Shown: positions 1 to 6,813, counted from the first letter of the stretch. The stretch: 7,056 nt of DNA from an uncultured Lachnospiraceae bacterium (GCA_944376975.1 CALWEE010000081.1:1-7056); one strand, 5' to 3'. The notes: generated from the sequence alone by a model not told the origin. Made by a program: numbers and translations.

Positions 1-9
1 GGTAATTTT

Positions 10-369
10 ATGAAACATAAGATCAACTATTTGGGATTTTTATCTCTGCTTGCATTGATAGCCATTCTGGGCTTGATAACGGACAATCATGGTCTATATG
101 GCTTTTTTGGATTTGCCTATTATCTTAGGTATTTTTGGGTTATTCCGGACGAATTTTTCCAACTTAATGTTCAAAAGGCCGCAACATTTGCTTTTATGTC
201 TGAAATGATCTCTCTTGTTCCTTTTATGTTTGTCTGCGTTTATATTTATGGCGCCGCAAAAGCAGTTCCTACAGCATTTGGAGCAAGTTTCGCGGTAACC
301 ATTTTTGTGTTTACGATCGCGCTTATCATTTTAGAATGGAAAGAACGAAAAGGAGCAGAGAATGATTAA
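10..369 (+). CDS. Small multipass membrane protein, DUF3796-like
   Basis: This is a complete 119-residue membrane protein of unknown function. Hydrophobic stretches lie at about residues 6-24, 62-82 and 88-109, with a shorter aromatic one at 28-45. The tail after residue 110 is charged ([11 protein letters not shown]) and probably cytoplasmic. The N-terminal pattern NYLGFLSLL, then GLYGFFGF and RYFWVIPDE, is what I remember of the DUF3796 family, which is often found beside a small XRE regulator, as here. The ATG at 10 is preceded by GG at bases 1-2, probably the end of a ribosome binding site cut by the window edge. The stop overlaps the start of the next gene by 8 bases, so the two are co-translated. 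The region is AT-rich compared with everything after 590. Family assignment is from memory of sequence patterns; no molecular function is known to me. Confidence 0.8.
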   Translation: MKHKINYLGFLSLLALIAILGLITDNHGLYGFFGFAYYLRYFWVIPDEFFQLNVQKAATFAFMSEMISLVPFMFVCVYIYGAAKAVPTAFGASFAVTIFVFTIALIILEWKERKGAEND

Positions 370-559
370 AAATCGCATTAAAGAATACAGGGCAAGGCAC
401 GACATGAAACAAGAGGATTTGGCAAAGTTAGTAGGTGTTCGCAGAGAAACAATAGGGAATTTGGAAAAAGGCAGATATAACCCGTCATTGGTATTGGCAT
501 GGAATATAGCAAAAGTATTCAATGTTTCAATTGAGGAAATTTTTACCATTGAAGATTAA
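362..559 (+). CDS. Short XRE/Cro-family helix-turn-helix regulator
   Basis: This 65-residue protein is essentially one helix-turn-helix domain that binds DNA. Helix 2 is about residues 17-26 ([10 protein letters not shown]) and the recognition helix follows at 27-36 ([10 protein letters not shown]). The KGRYNPSL turn (37-44) and the ending [10 protein letters not shown] (52-61) are hallmarks of the very short XRE regulators common in Firmicutes. There is no sensor or dimerisation domain beyond the HTH, so any signal probably comes from its membrane-protein partner or from protein level. The start is set by AAAAGGAG at 348-355, six bases before ATG 362, and lies inside the end of the upstream gene (ATGATTAA overlap). 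Autoregulation of the pair is likely by family precedent, but its promoter lies outside the window. The target operator is unknown. Confidence 0.9.
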   Translation: MIKNRIKEYRARHDMKQEDLAKLVGVRRETIGNLEKGRYNPSLVLAWNIAKVFNVSIEEIFTIED

Positions 560-563
560 GACA

Positions 564-588
564 GCGAAGCCCGTTTAAACGGCTGCGC
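564..588. terminator. Imperfect hairpin between convergent genes, possible weak terminator
   Basis: The left arm GCGAAGCCCG (564-573) and the right arm CGGCTGCGC (580-588) pair with one mismatch and one bulge around TTTAAA. The core CCGTTTAAACGG (571-582) is a perfect palindrome. It sits between the stop of the + strand regulator (559) and the stop of the - strand gene (592), where a terminator is expected. The following CCTTTAT is a poor U-tract, so termination is uncertain. Confidence 0.4.
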
Positions 589-591
589 CCT

Positions 592-1770
592 TTATCCAAA
601 CCTTTCCGCGAAAGCTTCCTTTATCGGCCGCATATACGCCTCCGACGCCCGGATCTCGGGCGTTGAGGCTGCCGCTCCCACGTCTTCCTGCCAATCCCGA
701 TCGACGATATATTCTTCATCATGACCGTCTTTATCCGTTTTTACGAACACCACTTCCGTCTTCCCCGCCTGCATTTCTTCATCGTATCGTCCCTGCCATA
801 GCGCCGGCCGGCCGCCGTCTTTCCACGTGCCTTTGACACAGGGAAATACGGCGCAGACTTCCCGCGTCCGGCCCTGCCTTACCCATTCCGCCGTTTCCCA
901 GATCTTCCTGTACAATGTGGTTTCCAGATCGGACATGAAGACATCGAAGATCAGGCTGCCGTCATTTTGTACGGTCATGATCGCCGGAAAGATATCCGAA
1001 CTTTTTACACGGGCGTACAGACCGATGAACCTTTTAAAAAACGACGCGTCCTCCGGTCCTTCCGGCAAGCCAAGCTGGGCAGGCCAGACCGTCCGGGCCC
1101 CGGCGTATTCCCCGCCGCGTGACTGCAAGATCTCGGCTCTTTTAAAGGACCCGGTACGCCTTGTAAAGCTGTAATCGCAGATGTAGCGCATTTCTTCCGG
1201 ATACCGCCGGATCGCGTAGCGGGCGATCTTGTAGCGCATCCTTCTGTACGATCTTGCCTCCTCCTTCAGTTCCTCGCCGGTGTTGAATAAAAACCGCCGC
1301 ATACCTTCTATGCTTTCCGAAAGATCCAGGCATTGGGCATCCGCCCCATTCTTCCGGAAGGAGAAGCGGGCTGAGAAGAAGACGGTCCCCCTTTTTCTTT
1401 CTAGGAATCCACTCAGCTCTTTGTCGTCGCGCATAAAACCGCCGCCGGATTTTTTAAATGTGCGGCTTTCGGCAAACGTTCTCTGCCCCGGCGTATATAC
1501 CACGCAGTCCACCTGCCGGTCAAAATCCCAACGCCTGTCCATGACCCATGGGCAGCCCGCCAGATAGCGCTCCCGGTTGCGTTCATATATTTCCCACTGT
1601 TCTTCTGTTTGAAGCTGTTCCTCCACCGCCGGCAAGATGCGGATAAATTCCCACAGAAATCTCTCCAGGCTGTCCAGATCGTCATAAAAGTCCTGTCCCT
1701 GGCGAAAACGGTCCAGGTTTCCCAACGCCCTCTGAAAACGGATCAGTCCATAATACAAAACATCCGACAT
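592..1770 (-). CDS. Uncharacterised 392-residue soluble protein
   Basis: I do not recognise this protein. It is highly charged (many Arg and Glu) and rich in Trp, Tyr and Phe, with no signal peptide and no membrane segment, so it is probably cytoplasmic. Residues 1-70 look helical (for example DSLERFLWEFIRILPAVEEQL). A central basic helical stretch lies at about 167-197 (EELKEEARSYRRMRYKIARY). Residues 255-345 alternate beta-like segments (FPAIMTVQNDGSLIFDVFMS; EVVFVKT). The C-terminus is acidic, then helical (AYMRPIKEAFAERFG). The start chosen is ATG at 1770, with GGAGGT (1782-1777) six bases upstream. The in-frame GTG at 1776 abuts that site and cannot use it. GC content and codon use match the aspartokinase genes. 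It lies downstream of the aspartokinase terminator, so it is probably transcribed separately; only a TATAAA-like -10 (1810-1805) without a convincing -35 is visible. Confidence 0.85.
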   Translation of the reverse strand: MSDVLYYGLIRFQRALGNLDRFRQGQDFYDDLDSLERFLWEFIRILPAVEEQLQTEEQWEIYERNRERYLAGCPWVMDRRWDFDRQVDCVVYTPGQRTFAESRTFKKSGGGFMRDDKELSGFLERKRGTVFFSARFSFRKNGADAQCLDLSESIEGMRRFLFNTGEELKEEARSYRRMRYKIARYAIRRYPEEMRYICDYSFTRRTGSFKRAEILQSRGGEYAGARTVWPAQLGLPEGPEDASFFKRFIGLYARVKSSDIFPAIMTVQNDGSLIFDVFMSDLETTLYRKIWETAEWVRQGRTREVCAVFPCVKGTWKDGGRPALWQGRYDEEMQAGKTEVVFVKTDKDGHDEEYIVDRDWQEDVGAAASTPEIRASEAYMRPIKEAFAERFG

Positions 1771-1776
1771 GATCAC

Positions 1777-1782
1777 ACCTCC
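1777..1782 (-). promoter_or_regulatory. Ribosome binding site that decides the start at 1770
   Basis: On the minus strand GGAGGT is followed by GTGATC and then ATG. The six-base spacing favours ATG 1770 over the in-frame GTG at 1776, which directly touches the site. This shortens the protein by two residues relative to the longest reading. Confidence 0.8.
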
Positions 1783-1847
1783 GACTTTTATCTTCTGAGA
1801 TCATTTTATACCGGCGTCTTTGCCCGTGCCCCCGCCGGTTTTCCGGC

Positions 1848-1884
1848 AAAAGAAAAACCGGCTCTCCCTTTTCGGAAGAGCCGG
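1848..1884 (-). terminator. Strong intrinsic terminator of the aspartokinase locus
   Basis: Read on the minus strand, CCGGCTCTTCC pairs with GGGAGAGCCGG (11 base pairs with one G-U) around a GAAAA loop, followed by TTTTTCTTTT. It begins 22 bases after the aspartokinase stop at 1906. A further 5-bp GCCGG/CCGGC stem (1834-1847) lies just beyond it. Confidence 0.9.
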
Positions 1885-1905
1885 CGCGTCATATCCTGTC
1901 CGGTC

Positions 1906-3225
1906 TTACAGCTGGACGGTCACGAATATATCGTAGATCGCCTTGATCGCTTTTTCAAAATCATCGTTCTTAACGCCGATGATGATATTTAACTCACTGG
2001 AGCCCTGATCGATCATCTTCACGTTGATATAGGCATGGGCAAGGGCGGAAAAGATCCGTCCGGCTGTTCCTCGGGTCGCTTTCATGCCCCGTCCAACGAC
2101 CGCGATCAGAGCCAGATCCGACTCCAGTTCGATGGTATCCGGCGACACCGCGTGGCGCAGGGAGGACAGCACAGCCTGCTCTTTGGATTCAAACTCATCC
2201 TGATGGACAAATACGGTCAGCGTATCGATGCCGGACGGCATATGTTCAAAGGAAATGCCGTGTTTTTCAAAACATTCCAGCACCTTCCGGCCAAAACCGA
2301 TCTGGCTGTTCATCATATCTTTTTCAATATTGATGGACACAAAGCCCTTCCGTCCGGCAATACCGGTGATCGTATATTCCGGGCGGACGCAGGTCGTCTC
2401 CACGATCATGGTACCCGGGTCTTCCGGCCGGTTCGTATTGCGGATATTGATCGGGATGCCTTCTTTACGCACCGGGAAGATGGCGTCTTCATGAAGGACC
2501 GTGGCGCCCATGTAGGACAGCTCCCGCAGCTCCCGATAGGTGATCGTCGTGATATTCTTCGGGCTGTCGATGATCCGGGGATCGGCGATCAGGAAACCGG
2601 ATACGTCTGTCCAGTTTTCATACAGATCCGCGTGGGCCGCTTTGGCCACGATGGAACCGGTCACATCGGAACCGCCCCGTGAGAATGTCTTCACCGACCC
2701 GTCCGGCATGGAACCGTAAAATCCCGGAACAACGGCCCGTTCCGTTTCGGCCAGCTTCGCCGAAAGGACTTTCTGCGTCTTCTCGCCGTCAAACACGCCG
2801 TTTTCATCAAAGAATATATACTGAGCGGAGTCGAGGAACTCATAACCCAGATATTCGGCCATGATCATACTGTTCAGGTACTCGCCCCGGGACGCCGCGT
2901 AGTCGGACCCGGCCTGCGCCTTGAACTGCTCGCCGATCGTCTTAAACTCGTCTTCCAGAGACAGAGAAAGGCCCAGGCCGTCGATGATCTCCTGGTATCT
3001 TTCGGAAATCTTATCGAGAAGTTTCCCAAAGTCCTTTCCTTCTTTCGCCTCGTCGTAGCAGGCGTACAACATATCGGTTACTTTAATGTCATCGGAAAAA
3101 CGTTTGCCCGGAGCGGACGGCACCACGTAACGGCGGCTTTCGTCGCTCCGGATGATGTCGCCGACTTTTTTGAACTGTTCCGCGCTCGCCAGCGAGCTCC
3201 CTCCGAATTTTACTACTTTTTTCAT
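1906..3225 (-). CDS. yclM: Aspartokinase (YclM/AKIII-like, monofunctional, two C-terminal ACT domains)
   Basis: The enzyme phosphorylates L-aspartate with ATP to 4-phospho-L-aspartate, the committed step towards diaminopimelate/lysine, threonine and methionine, in the cytoplasm. All 439 residues are present. The amino-acid-kinase domain spans about 1-280: nucleotide loop KFGGSS (6-11), SAPGKR (37-42), SRGEYLNS (112-119), the FSRGGSDVTGS segment (181-191) and TDVSGFLIADPR (206-217), then the TYRELRELSYMGA helix (229-241). ACT1 is about 285-360 (GFGRKVLECF, PSGIDT) and ACT2 about 371-435 (ALIAVVGRG, KMIDQGSSELN), so feedback control by an end-product amino acid is expected. Which amino acid cannot be read from the sequence; in Bacillus subtilis the related YclM is the aspartokinase III type. 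The start ATG 3225 has GGAGG (3237-3233) seven bases upstream. A second, degenerate copy lies 88 bases upstream on the same strand. No lysine riboswitch or T-box fits in the short leader. Confidence 0.95.
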   Translation of the reverse strand: MKKVVKFGGSSLASAEQFKKVGDIIRSDESRRYVVPSAPGKRFSDDIKVTDMLYACYDEAKEGKDFGKLLDKISERYQEIIDGLGLSLSLEDEFKTIGEQFKAQAGSDYAASRGEYLNSMIMAEYLGYEFLDSAQYIFFDENGVFDGEKTQKVLSAKLAETERAVVPGFYGSMPDGSVKTFSRGGSDVTGSIVAKAAHADLYENWTDVSGFLIADPRIIDSPKNITTITYRELRELSYMGATVLHEDAIFPVRKEGIPINIRNTNRPEDPGTMIVETTCVRPEYTITGIAGRKGFVSINIEKDMMNSQIGFGRKVLECFEKHGISFEHMPSGIDTLTVFVHQDEFESKEQAVLSSLRHAVSPDTIELESDLALIAVVGRGMKATRGTAGRIFSALAHAYINVKMIDQGSSELNIIIGVKNDDFEKAIKAIYDIFVTVQL

Positions 3226-3269
3226 CCTCTTGCCTCCATAACATCGCTGTATCTTTTTTATTTTATTAT

Positions 3270-3297
3270 TTAATACACATTTTCAGTGATTTTGCAA
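3270..3297 (-). promoter_or_regulatory. Candidate sigma-A promoter for the aspartokinase
   Basis: On the minus strand TTGCAA (3297-3292) is followed by a 16-base spacer and TATTAA (3275-3270). Both hexamers match the consensus at 4 of 6 positions. The site lies in the AT-rich 88-base gap between the paralogue and the aspartokinase, giving a leader of about 40 bases. There is no clear terminator in the gap, so read-through from the paralogue's promoter is also possible. Confidence 0.5.
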
Positions 3298-3313
3298 GCT
3301 TTTTTTCACCGGA

Positions 3314-4237
3314 TCAGATATGGATCTCCACAAACAGGTGATAAATGGCCCGGACCGCCTTTTCAAAATCTTCCACGGCTACGCCGACGAGCAGGCTTTG
3401 GCTGCTGAAGCCCAGGTCGATCATCTTGATGGGTATGCCCGCCTGGTTCAGGGCGCTGAACAGTTTGCCCACCGCTCCACGGGACGATGTGAGATGGCGC
3501 CCGATGACCGCCAGTATGGCCAGATTGTTTTCGATACGGATACTTTCCGTCTCCGGTATCCGGTACAGTTCGGCCAGCACCCGCTGTTCCACCGGCTCAA
3601 AATCCTGCCGGCGCACGAATACGCAGTGGGTATCGATGCCGGCCGCCACATGGGCGTAAGGTATATGGTACCGGTCAAATACTTCCAGGGCGCGTATGCC
3701 GTAGCCTTTTTCCGTGCCGAGCATATACCGGGAAATGTTGACGGAGATGTAGTCTTTCTGTCCCCGTATGCCCGTCATCGTATATTCCGGTTCATTGTCG
3801 ATGGCTTCTTTTACGATCACCGGAGCGTCCGTTGGCGCGCATATGTTCCGGATATGGATGGGTATGCCCAGATGGCTCAGGATCAGGACCGCTTCCCCCG
3901 GGAGCACATCGTCGTCCATATAGGCCAGGTCCCTCAGTTCTTTATAGGTCATTTCCGTGATCTGCGGCGCGTCTTTTATGAGCTTTCTGTCCGCGACGGA
4001 CATACCGCCTGCCCGCCACCATTCACAGATATCCGCCTGCAGATGGTCCAGTTCGCTTGTTTTGACGCACTGTTTCCCCGACATTCGCATGAACCGTTCT
4101 TTTGTTTCCGCTCCCAGCTTTTCCGAAAGAAGCCATACCGCGTCCGCGTCCGCGCGGATCAGCTCCTCCGCTTTTTCCAGGTATTCCGGCTGTTCCAGCA
4201 CGCTCCTGCCAAATATCGAGACTTTTTTCATCTTCAT
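3314..4237 (-). CDS. Catalytically dead aspartokinase paralogue with two intact ACT domains
   Basis: This 307-residue protein derives from an aspartokinase but should not phosphorylate aspartate. The start MKKVSIFGRSVL (residues 3-14) aligns with MKKVVKFGGSSL of the neighbouring enzyme but lacks the catalytic Lys and the Gly-Gly. About 134 residues of the kinase core are missing between residues 41 and 66, including the counterparts of SRGE and FSRGGSDVTGS. Alignment resumes at QADICEWW (67-74) and continues through MTYKELRDLAYM (96-107) and GIPIHIRN (124-131). Both ACT domains (about 153-230 and 239-302) are full length: the last 156 residues align without gaps to the intact enzyme, about 67 identical by hand count. 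The frame is open, so it is not simply a pseudogene. The start at 4237 has AAGG (4246-4243) five bases upstream; the GTG at 4285 lies upstream of the predicted transcript start. Role inferred: regulatory subunit or amino-acid sensor. Confidence 0.88.
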   Translation of the reverse strand: MKMKKVSIFGRSVLEQPEYLEKAEELIRADADAVWLLSEKLGAETKERFMRMSGKQCVKTSELDHLQADICEWWRAGGMSVADRKLIKDAPQITEMTYKELRDLAYMDDDVLPGEAVLILSHLGIPIHIRNICAPTDAPVIVKEAIDNEPEYTMTGIRGQKDYISVNISRYMLGTEKGYGIRALEVFDRYHIPYAHVAAGIDTHCVFVRRQDFEPVEQRVLAELYRIPETESIRIENNLAILAVIGRHLTSSRGAVGKLFSALNQAGIPIKMIDLGFSSQSLLVGVAVEDFEKAVRAIYHLFVEIHI

Positions 4238-4285
4238 GACCACCTTAACCAACATAAAACTGTTTTTATAAATTTTGTCCGTCAC

Positions 4286-4313
4286 AGTATAACATATTTC
4301 AGCAAATAAACAA
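4286..4313 (-). promoter_or_regulatory. Promoter of the aspartokinase paralogue
   Basis: On the minus strand TTGTTT (4313-4308), a 16-base spacer and TATACT (4291-4286) form a sigma-A-type promoter. The -10 is preceded by TGT, giving an extended TGnTATACT element. Transcription would begin near 4279, which places the in-frame GTG at 4285 outside the mRNA and supports the start at 4237. Confidence 0.6.
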
Positions 4314-4383
4314 ATATTTATGCGCCAATAAAAAATATTTTTATTTCTGTGATTTTGGTGTAGTGGATTTTCCGCTTTTAGTC

Positions 4384-4403
4384 TATAATGATAGTATTAT
4401 CAT
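4384..4403 (+). promoter_or_regulatory. Consensus -10 with overlapping inverted repeat before the lipid kinase
   Basis: TATAAT (4384-4389) is a perfect -10 hexamer. No good -35 lies at 16-18 bases; the nearest candidate, TTGGTG (4355-4360), is 23 bases away. The inverted repeat ATGATA-GTAT-TATCAT (4388-4403) overlaps the last bases of the -10 and the expected start of transcription, where a repressor would act. Operator function is inferred from position only. Confidence 0.5.
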
Positions 4404-4411
4404 GACAGGCT

Positions 4412-4420
4412 GAGGTGATC
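4412..4420 (+). promoter_or_regulatory. Ribosome binding site setting a TTG start
   Basis: GAGGTGATC is an extended match to the anti-Shine-Dalgarno sequence. It ends three bases before TTG 4424, with eight bases from GAGG to the start codon. The in-frame GTG at 4415 lies inside this site and so cannot be the start. The next ATG, at 4433, is too far away (17 bases). Confidence 0.75.
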
Positions 4421-4423
4421 CCT

Positions 4424-5305
4424 TTGAAAAACATGCTTCTTATCATCAATCCCTATTCCGGCAAGATCAAGATCAAAGGCTATCTCCTGGAGATCTGCCA
4501 GTTGTTCTGTCAGGCCGGCTATGAAGTGACGGTCCATGTGACCGAAAAGATCCGTGAATATGTATGCAGTATCATGGAAAAAGACTGTCCGTATGAGCTG
4601 ATCGTGTGCAGCGGCGGCGACGGGTCTTTCAACAGTTTCATATCCGGCATGATGCCCTTTTCCAAACATCCGGATCTGGGTTATATCCCCTCCGGCAGCA
4701 CCAACGATTTCGCCCGGGGCCTGAACATTCCCACGAATCCGGCGGACGCGGCCCGGAGCATCATCAAAGGCTCGTTCCGTCAGCTGGACATCGGCAAGTT
4801 CAACGACGCTTATTTTACGTATATCGCCTCTTTCGGGGCATTCACCGAATGTTCCTACAATACGCCCCAGGAACTAAAAAACCACCTTGGACATATGGCC
4901 TATATCCTTTCCGGCATCACCGATATCTCCAAGATCCGTTCCTACCATATGAAAGTGGCGATCGATTCCCAGACATTTGAAGACGACTATATATGGGGCG
5001 CCGTGTGCAACTCCACCTCCATCGCCGGGATCATCAAGCTGGACGATAAGATCGTGGATTACAACGACGGCCTGTTCGAGGTCCTCCTGATCAAATCGCC
5101 CAAAACGCTGATCGATATGACCAAGATCATCGTATCCCTCAATACCCAGGATTACCGTTCCGATATGATCACCTTTTTCCAGGGGAAAGAAGCCCGGATC
5201 ACGTCGGACCAGCCCATCGCCTGGTCTTTGGACGGAGAATACAATCCGGGCGGGCGAAACGTCTCCATCTCCAATATCCCCGGAGCCATCCGGATCAAGT
5301 GCTGA
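4424..5305 (+). CDS. Diacylglycerol-kinase-family lipid kinase (DgkB/YegS/BmrU-like)
   Basis: This family transfers phosphate from ATP to a lipid hydroxyl, typically diacylglycerol or a related membrane lipid, at the inner face of the membrane; the substrate here is not certain. The protein has 293 residues from the TTG start, about the usual length. Visible motifs, numbered from that start: INPYSGK (8-14), nucleotide-binding GGDGS (64-68), PSGSTNDFARGL (89-100), LDIGKFN (121-127), SFGAFTE (136-142), NDGLFEV (214-220) and the C-terminal SLDGE (268-272), matching the conserved Asp/Glu positions of the DgkB fold. The GSTND variant replaces the commoner GTGND. There are no membrane spans, which fits a peripheral enzyme. 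The gene stands alone, divergent from the aspartokinase paralogue and convergent with glutamate dehydrogenase. GC and codon use match its neighbours. Confidence 0.92.
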   Translation: MKNMLLIINPYSGKIKIKGYLLEICQLFCQAGYEVTVHVTEKIREYVCSIMEKDCPYELIVCSGGDGSFNSFISGMMPFSKHPDLGYIPSGSTNDFARGLNIPTNPADAARSIIKGSFRQLDIGKFNDAYFTYIASFGAFTECSYNTPQELKNHLGHMAYILSGITDISKIRSYHMKVAIDSQTFEDDYIWGAVCNSTSIAGIIKLDDKIVDYNDGLFEVLLIKSPKTLIDMTKIIVSLNTQDYRSDMITFFQGKEARITSDQPIAWSLDGEYNPGGRNVSISNIPGAIRIKC

Positions 5306-5358
5306 CCGGATCCGATAAAACGTTCATCTACGGGACGGTCTTTCCGGATCTTCCCGCG

Positions 5359-5409
5359 AAAAAGAACTGCCGCCATGTGGCATAGGCCACACGCGGCAGT
5401 TCTCTTTTT
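5359..5409. terminator. Bidirectional intrinsic terminator
   Basis: GAACTGCCGC plus TGTGGC (5364-5381) pairs with GCCACA plus GCGGCAGTTC (5386-5402) across an ATAG loop, with a small internal bulge. AAAAA at 5359-5363 and a T-rich tail at 5403-5409 flank the stem, so it can end transcripts from both the lipid kinase (+) and glutamate dehydrogenase (-). Confidence 0.9.
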
Positions 5410-5438
5410 ATTATGTACAGTAAAAGGTGTCTGTCAGA

Positions 5439-6785
5439 TCAGATGAGGCCTTCAGCCAGCATCGCTTCCGCTACTTTCTTGAAGCCGGCGATGTTCGCGC
5501 CCGCTACCAGATCATAGCCCAGTCCGCACTCTTCCGCTGCTTCAGCGGACATGTCGTGGATGTTCTTCATGATCTGTTTCAGTTTCGCGTCAACTTCTTC
5601 AGCCGTCCAGGCATATCTCATGGAGTTCTGGCTCATCTCAAGAGCGGATGTCGCTACGCCGCCGGCATTGACAGCCTTGGACGGAGCCACGACTTTAACG
5701 TTCTTCTGAAGGTATTCCAGAGCTTCGTTCGTTGTCGGCATGTTGGCAACCTCAATGTAGTAAGGAACGCCGTTGGCAACGATCTTCTTCGCTTCTTCCA
5801 TGCCGATCTCGTTCTGAGTCGCGCAGGGCAGAGCCACGTCAACTTTAACGCCCCACGGTTTTTCTCCCGCGTGGAACTCGCAGCCGAATTTATCGGCGTA
5901 GTCTTTCGCTTTATCACGGCCGGAAGCACGCATCTCAAGCAGGTAGTTGATCTTTTCTTCTGTAACGATTCCGTCGGGATCGTAAACATATCCGTCAGGA
6001 CCGGAGATCGTAACGGCTTTTCCGCCTAATTCAGCGATCTTCTTGCATGCGCCCCAGGCAACGTTGCCGAAACCGGAAACAGCGACTGTCTTGCCTTTGA
6101 TATCTTCTCCGAAATGTTTCAGCACTTCTACAAGATAGTAGATCGCGCCGTAGCCTGTCGCTTCCGGACGGATCAGGGAACCGCCGTAGCTGAGGCCTTT
6201 TCCTGTGAGAACGCCGTTCTCAAAGGAGCTCTTGATCCGTTTGTACTGGCCGTACAGGTAACCGATCTCACGCGCGCCAACACCGATATCGCCAGCCGGA
6301 ACGTCCATGTCCGGTCCGATATATTTGTAAAGCTCTGTCATGAAGGACTGGCAGAAACGCATGATCTCAGCGTCAGATTTGCCGCGCGGGTCAAAGTCGG
6401 AACCACCCTTGCCGCCGCCGATCGGAAGGCCGGTCAGGCTGTTCTTAAATGTCTGCTCGAATCCCAGGAACTTGATGATACCGGAATATACGCTCGGATG
6501 GAATCTCAGGCCGCCCTTGTACGGTCCGATCGCGCCGTTGAACTGGCAGCGGAAACCACGGTTCACCTGAACGTTTCCATTGTCGTCGGTCCATGTCACA
6601 CGGAATGTGAACATACGGTCCGGCTCAACCATTCTCTCGAGCAGTCCGGCTTTTTCATATTCCGGATGCTGTTCGATGACAACTTCCAGAGATTTGAAAA
6701 CTTCTTCAACCGTCTGGATGAATTCCGGTTCGCCGGCATTACGTTTTTTGACAGTTTCCAGTACTCGGTTCATGTACTCATTCAT
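5439..6785 (-). CDS. gdhA: Glutamate dehydrogenase, hexameric type, probably NAD-preferring
   Basis: The enzyme interconverts 2-oxoglutarate plus ammonium with L-glutamate using NAD(P)H, in the cytoplasm. It has 448 residues, normal for the hexameric bacterial family. Substrate residues are all visible: K90 (GPYKGGLR), K114 (FKNSLTG), catalytic K126 (GGGKGGSDFDP), D166 (PAGDIGVG) and S380 (GGVATSALE). The Rossmann loop is GFGNVAWG (238-245), followed by SGPDGYVYDP (261-270). That loop and much of the chain closely resemble the NAD-dependent Clostridium symbiosum enzyme as I remember it, including the Pro-Asp pair (263-264) linked to coenzyme choice, so NAD use is inferred. The start ATG 6785 has AAGGGGG (6800-6794) eight bases upstream; an in-frame ATG at 6872 lies upstream of the predicted transcript start and inside the promoter. 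The near-consensus promoter and strong ribosome site suggest high expression. Confidence 0.97.
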   Translation of the reverse strand: MNEYMNRVLETVKKRNAGEPEFIQTVEEVFKSLEVVIEQHPEYEKAGLLERMVEPDRMFTFRVTWTDDNGNVQVNRGFRCQFNGAIGPYKGGLRFHPSVYSGIIKFLGFEQTFKNSLTGLPIGGGKGGSDFDPRGKSDAEIMRFCQSFMTELYKYIGPDMDVPAGDIGVGAREIGYLYGQYKRIKSSFENGVLTGKGLSYGGSLIRPEATGYGAIYYLVEVLKHFGEDIKGKTVAVSGFGNVAWGACKKIAELGGKAVTISGPDGYVYDPDGIVTEEKINYLLEMRASGRDKAKDYADKFGCEFHAGEKPWGVKVDVALPCATQNEIGMEEAKKIVANGVPYYIEVANMPTTNEALEYLQKNVKVVAPSKAVNAGGVATSALEMSQNSMRYAWTAEEVDAKLKQIMKNIHDMSAEAAEECGLGYDLVAGANIAGFKKVAEAMLAEGLI

Positions 6786-6813
6786 TTGAATATCCCCCTT
6801 ATAGTTGTATCCC

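Noticed and set aside
1834..1847. Small GCCGG-TTTT-CCGGC hairpin beside the aspartokinase terminator
   Set aside because: The 5-bp stem has no T-run of its own; it is probably incidental to the main terminator.
2035..2682. Open + strand frame antisense to the aspartokinase
   Set aside because: It is a shadow of the conserved kinase gene on the other strand.
3226..3265. Lysine riboswitch or T-box in the aspartokinase leader
   Set aside because: The leader is only about 40 bases and AT-rich, far too short for either element.
3285..3306. Possible terminator between the paralogue and the aspartokinase (GTGA...TCAC)
   Set aside because: Only 4 base pairs can form and the A/T runs do not pair; not a credible terminator.
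4238..4285. 16-residue N-terminal extension of the aspartokinase paralogue from GTG 4285
   Set aside because: The codon lies next to the -10 element and upstream of the predicted transcription start, without a ribosome site.
3320..4309. Long + strand open frame antisense to the aspartokinase paralogue
   Set aside because: It is a mirror frame caused by GC-rich codons. The minus-strand frame has clear homology, a promoter and a ribosome site, while this one resembles no family and is His/Arg/Phe-skewed.
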